DNA from: Bactericera cockerelli
Taxonomy: Eukaryota > Arthropoda > Insecta > Hemiptera > Triozidae
Direction: 5' to 3'
Assembly (NCBI GenBank): GCA_024516035.1
Contig: CM044964.1
Span: forward strand, 5,227,160-5,291,159
Length of the DNA stretch: 64,000 nucleotides
The translations under genes and the position numbers were made by a program. Shown piece after piece: positions 45,700 to 57,412 of the stretch; position 1 is the first letter of the stretch; each line of letters starts with the position of its first letter. The notes beneath the pieces are model-generated. The model did not search any database. It was not told where the DNA came from and saw only the letters and a program-made list of their open reading frames with translations.

Positions 45700-46810
45700 T
45701 ACACTTATAAATAATTGTTATAGCAATTCAAAATAAAATTAATTTCGTTAGATACATTGTAAAATTTATTGCACCAGTAAATGTAGAGGTATTTTTTCTA
45801 CTTTGAATGCGAAAGGTTTCGGGTTTCAAACCAATGAACGACGGATAGTTTAATAAAGAAAAAGTTGTAATCTTGGTTTGATTTTAAATATTCTTTTGTG
45901 ACATCAAAGATAGTACAAAATACTGAAGTTATAAAAGAAGGACCAACTTAAGGGAGGTAAGTAAAAGAATTAAAGAAATAAAGAAAAAAAAAAAAAAAAC
46001 GTTTTCGAATCCACGCTTTAACCACACTGAGTCTTAGCCCGATTGTAAAGTGCAGATCATACTAAATAATAGAATAGATATTCAAAGTAAAAAAAATGTA
46101 GCCAAAAGGAAGCAGAAAATATCAAGAAGGTAAAGAAGTACAAAAAAGATGTGAAGAGAAAATAAGAGATAAAAAGAAAATCTGTTATAAATTTTGAAAA
46201 TCATAATAATAAAATCAGAAGATGAAACTCATTACGGAAATATTACACCCCGCAGCTTTAACAATAGATCTCAAAGGAATCCCGACCCTAACAAAAACAG
46301 GAATTCAGCGCAGAGAAAAGAAGAAAAAGACCGGTATAGAAAAGATGAAGACAAAACAAATGATCCAGAAGCACACGATGAAAAAGTGAGAGAAGAGATG
46401 GGAGAGAACAAAGAAACTTAGAGGGAAGAAGATAGTTGAGGGAGCGAGGGAATATTACGAGGGAAAAATAAGGCCACAAGAGCAAAGAGAACGGGATTTT
46501 TTTTCAATTTTAATTATAGACTCCATAAATAAAGATTTTATCCCGCCAGTAAAATCGTACGTGAGGGGAATTTTGAAGAAAAAGAGCATCGCATGCGAGA
46601 GAAGATAACGCGAAAAGAGGAACTTTTTATGAGGACAAACAATGAACGAAAGGAAAAACGAGGGAAAAGAATAGATGAAAGAGAAGAGAGAAGCAAAAGA
46701 GGAAAGAGGCGAAGAGATAAATGGAAAGACGGATAGAGAAGTGGAACAAAAGTGGAAGGAGACGAAAGAGAAAAGGTAAAGAAATGAGAGGGAGAATTTT
46801 ATATTAAACG
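45700..46810. other. Purine-rich DNA, no gene seen
   Basis: Lys/Glu-rich frames (46194-46421) come from A/G-rich sequence and show no domain. Confidence 0.5.
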
Positions 46811-46816
46811 AGGGTA

Positions 46817-47261
46817 TACAGGGTGGTCCAAAAAGTTTGCACCAAAATGATAGGGGTAGTAAAAGAGACCATTTCCAACAAAAATATTCCCGGACATTTT
46901 CCTTTATTTTTTGTCGTTTTCAAAATGGCGGCCAAAACGTGTGTTTTTCAAATATGTGCGTTCAGAACGTTGACAGCCTAAATGAGCATGATCATTAAAA
47001 CATTGAACGGGTTAATTTAACTTATTTTAATTAAAATTTGATTTTCAATTCAAAAATGCAATCCGTTTTTTTCTAGGTGGTACAGAAAAAAATGAAAAAA
47101 TCAAAAGCCAACCAAAGTCGGAATATTTGAAAAACACACGTTTTGGCCGCCATTTTGAAAACGACAAAAAATAAAGGAAAATGTCCGGGAATATTTTTGT
47201 TGGAAATGGTCTCTTTTATTACCCCTATCATTTTGGTGCAAACTTTCTGGACCACCCTGTA
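46817..47261. mobile_element. Long-inverted-repeat element, 445 bp, TA-flanked
   Basis: Starts TACAGGGTGGTCCA. Arms of about 145 bp differ at only two positions and include CAAAATGGCGGCCAAAACG. The central spacer is about 155 bp. TA flanks (46815-46816, 47262-47263). No coding capacity; the transcript would fold into a long hairpin. Confidence 0.88.
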
Positions 47262-47263
47262 TA

Positions 47264-48130
47264 AGTTGGAGAGATGGAACAAATGGTAATCGAGTAGGAA
47301 ATAATAGATATTGAAATTGAAATAACAGGAGAGAATTTTACCTTCGTATCTCTTCCTCACAGAACTTTCTCCCCGCACAGTACTTCTCAAACAAACAAAC
47401 AGGATTCATACTTTTGTAACAGAGATACATTTATCAGTGAAGGTCTTGCTAACAATTTACATCAAGAATTATTTACAAATTTTATAAAAAAATTAACAAA
47501 ATAATGATTGTAAACAAAGACTGATCAAGTGTGGTGATAATGACTTCGACATTCTCTTCTTATTTTTTTTCTCGTAAACAACTTTAACGAAGTCTTGAAT
47601 AGCCCACATACGCTGTGAATTCTGTTCACTATATTGTGTCGGCTGCATTACGGAGTACCCTAGAACATATCTTTCTAATGTTCTTCAAATATTCAACCTT
47701 GTTTTGCGTATTCTTCGTGGGATCACATTCGCAATGACTCACCCATTTTTTTCTCAAAATTGCCCATGCTGCCAGATGGACCACTTCAGTTAAAATTAAT
47801 GGTCGGATTAGCAATCTAGTTGCCTAAATACTGATGAAAATGTGTTCGTTTCTGAAAAGATTATTAATTTGTGAAATTTTGAAAAAAATGTGATGGAGAC
47901 TATAGTTGTGCGGTGGTTTAACAACGGCTTGATCTTCATTGTCTCTGGAATTCAGCAAGTACATTTTTTCTCCCTCTTCTTTTCTCTCTCTCTTTCTTTC
48001 TGGTGTTCAGTTTCTCTCTGCCTCTCTCTTCTTTTCTAGTGATCAGTTTCTCTCTGTCTGTGTCTCTTTTTTCCACAATGTCATTTTCTCTCTTTTTTCT
48101 GTCAATATAACTATCCATCTTTTTGACAAA
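47264..48130. other. No gene recognised
   Basis: A small frame at 47629-47814 has mixed composition but no recognisable family. Confidence 0.5.
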
Positions 48131-48131
48131 C

Positions 48132-48245
48132 CTTGATCGAAAAAGCGGCGGACTTGTTATCTAGCTAGATGTTGTCGGTTTGAGACCCCCGTATGGCAAA
48201 CATTTAGTAAGGCAATTTTGAGTAATTATTAACAATTAAAATACA
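48132..48245 (+). mobile_element. SINE-B, diverged
   Basis: TTGATCGAAAAAGCGGCGGAC head and ATTTAGTAAGGCAATTTTGAG body; end degraded. Confidence 0.6.
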
Positions 48246-49840
48246 ATTTACTGGAAGCTCGCCAACAGGCCAGGTTAAAGCTCAAAACATTTTGCACCGT
48301 GACCGTTCTATTTTTCCATATTCACTATTATACTAAACATATTTTTCTTTATTCTTGTATTGTATGTCTCATAATATAATAATATACATCCATACCAAAC
48401 TATATCTCTATTTCTCTATACCATTTTCTTATTATATCTTATTTTTTCTTGAATTTTTTTATCATTTTCTCCATCTTTTCTCAGATTATAAATATAATAA
48501 TTGTTACATATTTGATGTCAAACAAGTTGAATTCATTCCATCATTTCTATTTTTCTCTATTCTTTCTGTTTTCTCTTTTATTATTTTGTTTCACTTTTCA
48601 TTAGCTATTTTTAGTCTTTCACTATCTACTACCTTTCTTCTCACTTTCTTGTCACCAATTCTTTTCTGTCTTCCTCCATTCAAACACTTGCCTTTTACAA
48701 AGTGTTTTTTTTTCTATTCTAACTCTCACATTCATACAATTCAAACAATCTCTCTTTTTATCAGTACTTAATCTATTTATCACTTCCTACATCATTTTCT
48801 ATTTCCTCTCATCTCTCTATCTATCTACATACCCATCTATCTACTAATACTTCTCCCTCTTCTAATATCCCATCTTTGTTTTTTTTTGACAAATGATCTA
48901 GACATTATATTATGAATGACCCGTCATTTATCTATTTATTTCATCTATCTATTTAACCACTTGTATATCTCCCTTTTTTAATATCCCATCTATTCATTCA
49001 TCCATTTATACATCTCCCTCTTCTAATGATCGTATCTCATCTATTTATCCATCTATTTATACATCTTCCTCTTCTAATATCCCATCCATCCATTTCTACA
49101 TCTCCCTCTTCTAATATCGCATCTATCTCTACATCCACTTATACATATCCCTCCACATCTCCTCCTAATAGTCCCGTGTCAATTGAATCCAGCTTCTGTT
49201 CCGTACCACTAGGTCGGGTGATTTGTTCTTCTAATAGCACCATTTGTTTTCCGCGACGCCATTCGTATTCCGCGACCTGAACTTGCAAATGAGGATATGC
49301 ACACGATAACAATCCAACATTGTGTTCCCCATTCCGAAACCCCATTACTTATTTCGAATAGAGGGATTTTCTATACAAAATGAGAGAGAAAGAGAATGGA
49401 TGATAGAGAAGAACAAATGTTTATCTGTGTTCGATTTAGCATACTGATGGCAGGATTAGGAGATAGGTGGAACGTGATGGATAATTTTATCTCCTTTTTT
49501 TCATACTTGTATAATCTGAGCAATCTCACATCTGGCTGATGGTCACAGATTACTACGACGCCAATTGCAACTATTATTGATAGCAGCTTTATCAATCTAT
49601 TAAGTTATAGCCTCTTTATATTTATTATTATTTGTTTTAACTTTTAGTGAAATCTTGATAAGTAGGTATGTTATTTGGCAGATTGAAATTTTCTCTGTCT
49701 TGTGCCCTTTAAATTGCTTTAAACTTTAAATTCACAAAATTAAATAAGCAAGTGAAATTTACAAAGGGACAGCTATAACTAACATTGTGCTGCAATGTTA
49801 GTCAATTCAGTCCATTAATTTCGCCCTTAATCTCGATATT
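48246..49840. other. Pyrimidine-rich then mixed DNA, no gene supported
   Basis: 48350-49150 is TC-rich with CATCTATCTAT blocks. At 49150-49345 composition is less biased and contains CCGCGACGCCATTCGTATTC with a nearby CCGCGACC echo, probably an old repeat. A 68-residue reverse frame there could not be assigned. Confidence 0.4.
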
Positions 49841-49844
49841 TTTT

Positions 49845-50098
49845 TTTTTATTTTGTAGCAATGAAACAGGAGCTGTGGTCTGTGTTGTAGCCTGCCCATC
49901 CCGTAGTATGCTTCCTCTCTGATGGGCTAGAAGTGACACAATTCTTTTCATTTAGGTGCTGGGTCAACACGAGCTCACCGGAAGGTAGCCCTTACAATCC
50001 ACTGTAACCAAATTTGGAATACAAATTTTTGTCGGCGCGGGGGTTCGAACACGGGACCTTCCGCATGGCAAGCGAGTGCTTAACCACTGAGCTATTCG
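49845..50098 (-). mobile_element. SINE-C (tRNA-derived)
   Basis: Reversed. B box (GGGTTCGAACACGGGACC on the plus strand), A-box side CTTAACCACTGAGCTATTC, and the full body; a short deletion lies in the GTAGC...GCTAC region. Confidence 0.85.
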
Positions 50099-50362
50099 AT
50101 TATAGGAACAGTTTATACCGGACAGATGGACGCAAAATTCAAAGGTGAGATGGAAAAAGTAAAATATTTTAAAAGCACTAGTATGGATAGAAATACAACA
50201 AAAGTAAATAAGCTATTTGTCAAAGCTTATTTACTTAGTGAAAAATCACAAAAATCATTTTCGAGAGTGAAAAATTGGGTTTTAACCCAAACCCAATTCT
50301 CAATCATTAGAGCTGTTGGAACGATTTATAAGTTATTTTTTTAAGAGTAAAAAAAATAAAAA

Positions 50363-50578
50363 AATGATATATTAGTATGGATGAAAATAAAACAATTACT
50401 GATATACTAGTATGGATGAAAATGCAACAATATAATGATATACTAGTATGGATGAAAATACAACAGTATAATGATATACTAACTAGTATGGATTAAAATG
50501 CAACAATATAATGATATACTAGTATGGATGAAAATTAAACAATTACTGATATACTAGTATGGATGAAAATGCAATACT
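50363..50578. repeat. Tandem repeat, about seven copies
   Basis: Unit of roughly 35 bp containing GATATACTAGTATGGATGAA and a variable ATGCAACAATATAAT part; ATACTAGTAT is palindromic. Confidence 0.9.
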
Positions 50579-50635
50579 AGAAGATAGGCACGAGAAAAAA
50601 ACAGGACGGAACTTTGGTAAATGGAAACTGACGTA

Positions 50636-50840
50636 TGAGAGAGAGAGAGAGAGAGAGATAGAGAGAGAGAGGGGGAGAGAGAGAGGGAGAGAGAAAGAAA
50701 GACAGAGAAAGAAAGAGAGAGACAAGAGTGAGTGAGAACAAAAAGAGAGAAGGAGAGGGAACTAGCAATAGTGGTAAAACTGTTGGAGCAGGAACGAAAG
50801 GCGAGACAGAGAGAGAAATAGAGAGAGAGAGAGAGTTGCA
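50636..50840. repeat. GA-rich tract
   Basis: Imperfect (GA)n in two blocks. Confidence 0.93.
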
Positions 50841-51184
50841 GAGAGGAGGAGAAAGTATTATCAGAAAATTGGATATAGAGAACAGGCGTGGTCGGTAGGA
50901 AAATATTATGAGGGTGCTGCCACATAAACCGGACTAAATTAGGATGTACAAAGTCGCTCTTTCAAAATCTAAAGAGTTTCTTGAGATTGTTTACCATCCC
51001 AATCATATTATTTTACCATAGATTGTGAGATCGTAATCACATTTTTTTATGTTTTAATTACAAACAATGGTATATTAACAGTAGATCACTGGTAATCCAG
51101 CCCCTCCTTCAAAAGGTAGACTTCTGACCATTTTTCTGGTACCTCTGAGTTTAAGAGAGTTAATTATTCGTTTAAGGGCGTTTT

Positions 51185-51565
51185 TTGGTTGCGCTCAAAG
51201 GTTTAGCACTGGCTTGCCATGCGGAGGGTCCCGAGTTCGAACCCATGTGCCGACAAAATTTTGTATTCTTAATTTGGTTACAGTTATTTGTGAGGGATAC
51301 CTTCTCGTGTGCTCGTGTTGACCCAGCACCTAATTGGAAATTATTGTGTCACTTCTCGCCCATCAGAGGGCAGGCACGTGATGGGGAGGCTACAACACAG
51401 ACTAAGAGCTTCTACAGTAGCCCCTGTTTCATGGCTAAGAAATAAAGAGTTGCAGAGAGGAAGAGATTATCTTGACTTTGTAATTTTGTGTAAACAATTA
51501 TTTGCAATAAAAACTTTATTTATTTATTTTTTTATAAAAAAGGCTGTGAAACACACACCTTAAAA
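51185..51565 (+). mobile_element. SINE-C with a 90-bp insertion in its tail
   Basis: Full head (GGCTTGCCATGCGGAGGGTC, CGAGTTCGAACCC), body and GGCTAAGAAATAAA. At about 51447-51535 an insert ending AATAAAAACTTTATTTATTT separates that from the GGCTGTGAAACAC tail. Confidence 0.85.
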
Positions 51566-51869
51566 AAAATGCTTTATTCTAGAAACGTGTGATGATTTTC
51601 ATTGTGTACGAGCTAGGACTTGAGAAAATCCGTTCTTTTTCTTTTTCCACTGGGCAGCATTTCCGCAGCTCCTGAGCACCGGCCGCCCCTGATAGGAATA
51701 CAGGGATGGAAGGCATCAATCAAAAGATATAATCAACCAAACAAAAATCCCTCGATTCATTTATTTCGAAAATTCCATTTCCCTTTTTTTCCCCCGTTTT
51801 CTCCCTCGTTGCTTCTTAAACAATTGTACCCTTATATAGTTCTACTTTTTCCCACTTTTCTCATACTCT

Positions 51870-52480
51870 TCGTCTCTCTCTCCTTCACCCTTTCTATCCA
51901 ACTTTCCTTCTCTCTCCGTGTCTCCCACTCCCACTCTCTCTCTCTCCTTCTATCTCTCTCTCTTTCTGCCTCTCTCTCTCTCTCTCCTTCTATCTCTCTC
52001 TCTTTCTGCCTCTCTCTCTCTCTCCTTCATCTCTCTCTCTCCTTCTCCATCTCTCTCACTTTCTCTCTCTCAACATATTCCCCTTTCTTCATAATTTATC
52101 CTCTCTCCTCTCTTCAATATCTTCCTTCTTTTCTTCAATATCTTCCTTCTCACCCTCTTTTTAAATTTATTCCTTTTCAATCTCTCCTTTTTTTTCTTTT
52201 GTGTCTTCTTAATTTCTCACTCATTCTCCCTTTCTTCCTTACTAATCTCTCTCTCTTTATGAATTTATTCCTTTTCTACCTGTCTTTTTTTTCCATTCCT
52301 CCTTGCTCCTACCTTAACCTCGTCTTCATTTTTCCTCTCTTCTTCTTCTTTTTCACCATTTCTCCCTCCTCCAATTTCTCTCCCTTTTTCATTCCTTCCT
52401 CCTATTTCTCTTCTACACTGCCCCCCCCCCTCCCCTCCCCTCTCATCTTATCTTCGTACCACCCCCCCCCCCCAACTTCT
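51870..52480. repeat. CT-rich tract
   Basis: (CT)n to 52080, then T/C-rich DNA with a C11 run at 52462-52472. Confidence 0.9.
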
Positions 52481-52489
52481 TGGAGGTTT

Positions 52490-53320
52490 ATTTATACATT
52501 TCCTATTTCCATTTGCATCCGGTTCTTCTTGGTCTTTTAATTTTTTCTCTTTTTGATTGCATCACTTCAATTTCATATCTAGTTTTTCTTTAGGTTTTTC
52601 ACCTCTTCTATCTTGATTTCTTTCTATATCTCTCTTGCTTTCTCTACACCACTGCTTCTCCCTCCCCCTATCTTACTCCTTCTATCTTGATTTTCTTTCT
52701 ATATCTCTCTCACTTTCTCAATAATGTTCTTCTTCTCTATCCCTCCTTCTGCAGGTAGCTTACTCTCTCCTATTCAAAGTCTCCTCTGATTTTTCTCTTT
52801 CCCTTTTGAAAACTTTCTGCTTCAAACACTATTCTGGTGCTATCGAAATTAACGGATTTTATATTTGTCATCACTTCTTTAATTTTTCTTTGACCGTTTC
52901 GCGGTAATTTTTTTTTTTTCTTCTGAAAATTCGAAGTCATTCATTCAGGTTGAGCTGTGTTGGAGCGAAATAGAAAAGAAACAGAAAGATTTGTGAGGTT
53001 TTTAGCTATGTATTTCATGATTTTTTTCCATAGAATTTAGGATAAGCACCTACCCACTACCTATTTATTGTATCATGTAAATAATAAATATAACGAAAAT
53101 GATAAAATGAGGCAAGGGAAAGGCTCTGTCAAAAAAAACCCCATCGTGCAGTTATATGGTATATAACCAAAGAAAGAATGTACTTATGTGTTTTGTGTGT
53201 GTAAATCGGTGTAAATTCTTGTGGTGATTCTGCAGTAGTTAACCGAAAACATGTGCTTTGAAACTAAACAGTAACTCTGAAATAAAACTAGTATCTAGTT
53301 TTAACTATACTCCTTGTTCA
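52490..53320. other. Pyrimidine-rich then AT-rich DNA, no gene seen
   Basis: Only T/C-rich low-complexity sequence and ordinary AT-rich DNA. Confidence 0.5.
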
Positions 53321-53402
53321 TCCAGTATTCTCAAAGCATTTTCTACCACCTAACCCTCAGAATCATATTACTATGTGGTCAGAAACTCAAATTAATGAGG
53401 AA

Positions 53403-53478
53403 AAATTGGGCGGAAGAGCTCACTCCAGTGAGAATCCTGCCATAAAAAATAAAAGCCTATAAAAAAAATAAAAAAAAA
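53403..53478 (+). mobile_element. Family T-like tail nested in SINE-G
   Basis: GGGCGGAAGAG, hairpin CTCACT-CC-AGTGAG, AATCCTGCC, then an A-rich end. Same context as family T with a wholly different stem. Confidence 0.6.
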
Positions 53479-53530
53479 TCATGCACTGAGTGGCATTCGA
53501 ACCAACGGACCCCTACGATACCTGGATTGC

Positions 53531-53771
53531 AAGTCTGGCTGGGGGACGTTAAACAGGGAGAAAACCAGTGTCCCGCTAGAGGACTTTAAACAGAGAAGTG
53601 ACTAGCCAACCCTTATAAGCCAGGCTAGCTTGCAGTTTCCTAAGGGTTTAATGGCTTGATCGCACATAGAAATATGTGGTTCAGGACGAGCCAACTTTGA
53701 AATAAAGTTGGCTGGAGACCATCTCTCACCCCTCCAGCTGTAGCCAAGCTCGCTACAACAACAACAACAAC
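53531..53771 (+). mobile_element. Family H element, full length, 13-bp target duplication
   Basis: Starts AAGTCTGGCTGGGGGACG and ends TGTAGCCAAGCTCGCTACA plus (CAA)n. ATACCTGGATTGC lies on both sides (53518-53530, 53772-53784), so the 241-bp boundaries are firm. No ORF; no obvious pol III boxes or tRNA/7SL/5S likeness. Confidence 0.88.
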
Positions 53772-53961
53772 ATACCTGGATTGCCAAACTAGCGCGTTAA
53801 ACACTTGACTAACACAAGTCCAGTGTCTTGTCTTCGACCAGTGTGCAGGCACCCAACAAACCGACATTGATGATCTGCTCAGCAGCTTGATGAACTTTCA
53901 AAGTGTTTATTGAATTACTTCGTTTTGAAATTAAGAAATAGAAATTGAGAGATGTACAGAA

Positions 53962-54260
53962 GAGAGAGAGAGAGATGGAAAGGGAGAAAGAGAGAGAGAG
54001 AGATGGAAAGGGAGAGAGAGAGAGAAAGATAGGGAGATAGAAAGAGAGAGATAAGGAAAGATAAAAGAGGATTGGGTAGGGAGAGAGAACTTTTGATAAA
54101 TTTAAAATAATCTTCTGATTCTATCCTTCGTTTGAATTTAAAATTATCATCGAATTTTCTTTCTCACTCTCTCGTAACCTCACTATTCCATCAATATTCA
54201 TCTCTTCTTATCTCTTAAGTTCTTTGTCTCACTCTATCAACCTAATTTTACCTTGCTCTT

Positions 54261-54291
<31 letters not shown>

Positions 54292-54340
54292 CTCTCTCTC
54301 TCTTTCTTTCTCCCTCTCTATTTTTCTTTCTCTCTCTTTT

Positions 54341-54374
<34 letters not shown>

Positions 54375-54640
54375 TTCCCTCTCTTTCTCTTTATCTCTCT
54401 ATCTCACTCTCACTCTCTCTCTCTCTCTATCTCTCTCCGCCTCCCTTTCAACTCTCTTCTTAATCCCCATAGTATCTCTCTCTATCTTACTTTTCATCAT
54501 TCTCTCTCATTTCACATTTATTTCCCTTCTTTATCCATCTCTCCCTCCCATCCTTCTCTCTCTCTCTCTCTCTCTCCCATCCTTCTCCCTCTCTCTCTCT
54601 TTCCTCTCACCTTCTCATCTCCCTTCTTTACAGGTAATTA
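53962..54640. repeat. GA tract followed by CT tract (strand switch)
   Basis: 53962-54090 is GA-rich; 54255-54640 is CT-rich. The two face each other across about 160 bp and could pair. Confidence 0.9.
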
Positions 54641-55179
54641 AGAAGATTAACAAATGATAAAGTTTTTTTTCATTCATTTCTTCTTTTCCTTCTACTTTTC
54701 TTTCTCCATTTCTCTCTTCTCTCTCTCCTTCTTTCCCCTCTTTCCTTTCATTCTAATTATTCCTAATTAATTAGTTACTTGGGATTCGTGCTTCTTTTCC
54801 TCTCGAGTGAGAAAAACTTTCTCGAGTGCCAGATGCTACCAGAGATTTCAACACTCGACTGCCTCTTGAGAGACCGGGAGTTTGACACCCCCCACCACCC
54901 ACCAACCAGAGAGGAATGGAATTTATGCTGGATTTTTTTTTAAACCGAATTGTCATCTGGACTAATTCATGGCCACAAGATTGAAAACTTGGCTTGTCTA
55001 TGTCATAGACTTTCGAAAATTTAGGAACGTCAACAGAGAACGACTCTAACAAGCCAGGCTCGGTTGCAGTTTCCAAAGATTTAAAGGATTATATCGGCGT
55101 GAACGGCCCACTACATCAGTGGTGTTAAAGGGCCTAACAGAAGAAGAAAAAAAAAGGATTATAAAGAAAAAGTTCTCAC

Positions 55180-55310
55180 GATAATTGATCGCGCATAGAA
55201 ATATATTGTTCAGAACAGGCCAAATTTCTCCTGAGTTTAACTAGATACCATCACTCCTCCCCAGCAGTAGCCAAGCTGGCTACAATAACAACAACTTAAG
55301 AACAACATCA
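55180..55310 (+). mobile_element. Family H 3' part
   Basis: TGATCGCGCATAGAAATATA through GTAGCCAAGCTGGCTACA and (CAA)n-like tail; 5' part missing or diverged. Confidence 0.75.
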
Positions 55311-55314
55311 TCAT

Positions 55315-55480
55315 ACCATTGACGGTGGCGTCATCGTGACTGATGGTAGCCAGACAGTGGAGGAATGACTCAGCACTTCTACCACTATCTTTACAAGGAG
55401 CCTAATATTTGACAAGGGCCCCCAGAACCAAGCCAATGTTGATCTACTCCCTGTTTATAGTCCTCCAGCCAGAAGAAGAA
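55315..55480 (-). repeat. Family H-related repeat, reversed
   Basis: Inverse of 1876-2110 without its internal insertion; ends CTCCCTGTTTATAGTCCTCC on the plus strand. Confidence 0.7.
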
Positions 55481-55931
55481 AATACCCACTAATATTAGAA
55501 GAAGAAAATCCCAAAACTAAAAAATAACGACAAAATAACAATGTCAGCAGAACAATCGTCAAAGAAAACAAAGAAATTAACCACAACAAGCAAAAAGAGA
55601 TCTTTGACAATATACCTACTCTCATATTAAAATAAGAAGATGCACTCCAACTGAAAAAAAAATCAGAGAAAATAATTAAATATGAACAACAAAATTTAAA
55701 AATAAACTGCCATTTATGGACACAATACTTCCTCATGATTGGTTCACATTGGTTCTCTCGGCATTTTATACCGTTCACTGAATTCTTGAATAACATATAT
55801 ACAAAAAAATCTGTATTGGCATGTTGAAGACCTTATTTTTGTAGGTACTTTTTATGCAAATTTCGATTGAAAAAAAAACAAACTCCATACTTCCGATTTC
55901 TAATATAGGAAATATTAGGAAGTAATAACAG

Positions 55932-56208
55932 CCGACCTCAGTAGCTTGATCGAAAAGGCGGCGGACTCGTAACCTGGAGGTCGGTGGTTCAAGTCAAGTC
56001 GAATTCAGCGTAGATTGAGTAAAGCGAGTACACTACAAGAGATCAATATTGAAACAGACTATAAAACATTAGCAGAAGCTAGACAAGAATGGAGAAGGCT
56101 TGTGTGGGAGGTCAAGGACCCTCGTGGTCTGTGAAGACTCAGGAGTAAGTAAGTAAGTCAGTTTGAATAGTTGTGATAACACAAAAGTGATGAACGCAAA
56201 TATGATGG
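55932..56208 (+). mobile_element. SINE-B interrupted by a LINE 3' end
   Basis: Intact head (CCTCAGTAGCTTGATCGAAA, GGTTCAAGTC) up to GTAAAGCGAGT, then about 125 bp of foreign DNA, then the SINE-B end (TTTGAATAGTTGTGATAACA). Confidence 0.85.
56027..56151 (+). mobile_element. 5'-truncated LINE 3' end nested in SINE-B
   Basis: One frame reads ARQEWRRLVWEVKDPRGL then stop, a typical C-terminus of LINE ORF2 proteins (the RW/RLV...A-D pattern). It ends in (TAAG)n. Only the last codons and tail were copied. Confidence 0.65.
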
Positions 56209-56777
56209 CTTTAGATCAGAAGTAATTTCATACAACAAAAATAACCACAACAAGTGGAAAAATCACAACAATAACAAAAGATCAATATTAGAACAACAAG
56301 AAAAACTACGTCCTAATTCATTAGTTTTATTGGTTCGAAATCGCGAGGGAAACACCCGAAGTAAATAATGAAATCGAAATAAAATAAACAAATTTATTTC
56401 CAGCAAAGTCCCTTGCCGATTTCCTTGCCTGATTTGAAATGTAAATTTAGTTTTTTTTACCCCTCGAAACAATCAAAATTAATTTGCTTTGTTTCGTATT
56501 ACAGAAGGGAGGGTGGGGGGGGGGTAGAGGGGGGCTGGAATTTGCCGGGTTTTTTGTGTAGCGTTTTTTATTTCGTTGTAGTTTATTAGTTGAAACTATA
56601 TTGGAATGTACGGAGAGCTTGAAAATTGTGTTTCCCTTTGAAAGAAAATGGCACGCTTTATTTAATTTCGAAATTACACCGAGTTCTTTACTGTGCTGAG
56701 TTTTGTAATATATACAGGGTGAATCGAGATTCTTCTTTCACTCTTTTTTTCTGGATCCCAGATAAAAAATCCATCTC

Positions 56778-56825
56778 ATCAAGAGATTGCCACAGGCAAT
56801 AACCCCGCCCTTTAGGTAGGACTTT
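56778..56825 (+). mobile_element. LINE 3' tail fragment, family T
   Basis: AGAGATTGCCACAGGCAATAACCCC and the CTTTAGGTAGGACTTT block; the rest has diverged. Confidence 0.65.
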
Positions 56826-57111
56826 AGCTTCTTTCTCTTTTTTGTTCTTGTTTCTTTGCTTAATCTATTTAATTTTCCTTTTTAACTTCATTGTATTTTG
56901 CTGCAAGTAAGCTTTCGGCTCTTCCCTCAGCTGAGTTTATAGAAGTCTACAATCTATAATTATTTTATTATTGTTTAATGTGCCTTATTTGTTATTAAGT
57001 TCATATTAGAAATACAAAGTATTGTTAGGTATACCTAGGTAGTATTTTTTTTAAAGAATCCTAGTTTTATATAAAATATTACTTATACCAGCCTAACTTT
57101 ATGCACCTTTA

Positions 57112-57200
57112 CTGAGTAAGTTCTTCCCTCTGTCCTCTCCCAAACTTAATTTGGGTCGATATTGTTCAACCTCTTCCACATGTGTGGAATAGTTAAACCA
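57112..57200 (-). mobile_element. SINE-E 3' section, diverged
   Basis: CTCCCAAACTTAATTTGGGTCG and TTGTTCAACCTCTTCCACATG parallel the SINE-E tail at 9715-9770. Confidence 0.4.
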
Positions 57201-57244
57201 CTTTTTTTTGGAAATTGTTCAATTTCCACATATTGTTCTTTGTG

Positions 57245-57412
57245 AATGTGTGTGTGTGTGTGTGTGCGGTTTGTGTGTGTGTCGTGTGAAGGTGTGGTTG
57301 TGTGTGATGTGTGCAGTGTGATGTATGGGTGGTGTGTGTGTGATGTATGGGTGGTGTGTGTGTGATGTATGGGTGGTGGGTGTGTGATGTATGGGTGGTG
57401 GGTGTGTGATGG
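57245..57412. repeat. (GT)n and 21-bp GT-rich minisatellite
   Basis: (GT)n followed by four copies of a GTGTGTGATGTATGGGTGGTG unit. Confidence 0.93.

Larger units (their letters stand above)
53320..53830 (-). mobile_element. SINE-G (tRNA-derived) with two nested insertions
   Basis: Reversed copy of the element at 61178. Its tRNA-like head has A box GTCAAGTGTTTAACGCGC and B box GGTTCGAATGCC on the minus strand. It is broken by a complete family H element (53531-53771) and by a short LINE-tail-like piece (53403-53478). Confidence 0.85.

Noticed and set aside
47073..47390. 105-residue reverse ORF
   Set aside because: Mostly the inverted arm of the 46817 element plus flank; no domain.
49139..49345. 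68-residue reverse ORF with less biased composition
   Set aside because: Considered as an exon, but no recognisable domain and an internal near-repeat (CCGCGAC) suggest an old dispersed repeat.
50363..50578. CRISPR-like array
   Set aside because: Units are directly tandem with decaying copies and no unique spacers; the context is a eukaryotic genome.
53602..53867. Cys/Val-rich ORFs (61 and 75 residues)
   Set aside because: They translate the reversed (CAA)n tail and body of the H element.
54771..55076. 101-residue reverse ORF
   Set aside because: No recognisable family; its N-terminal end overlaps repeat-like sequence related to family H.
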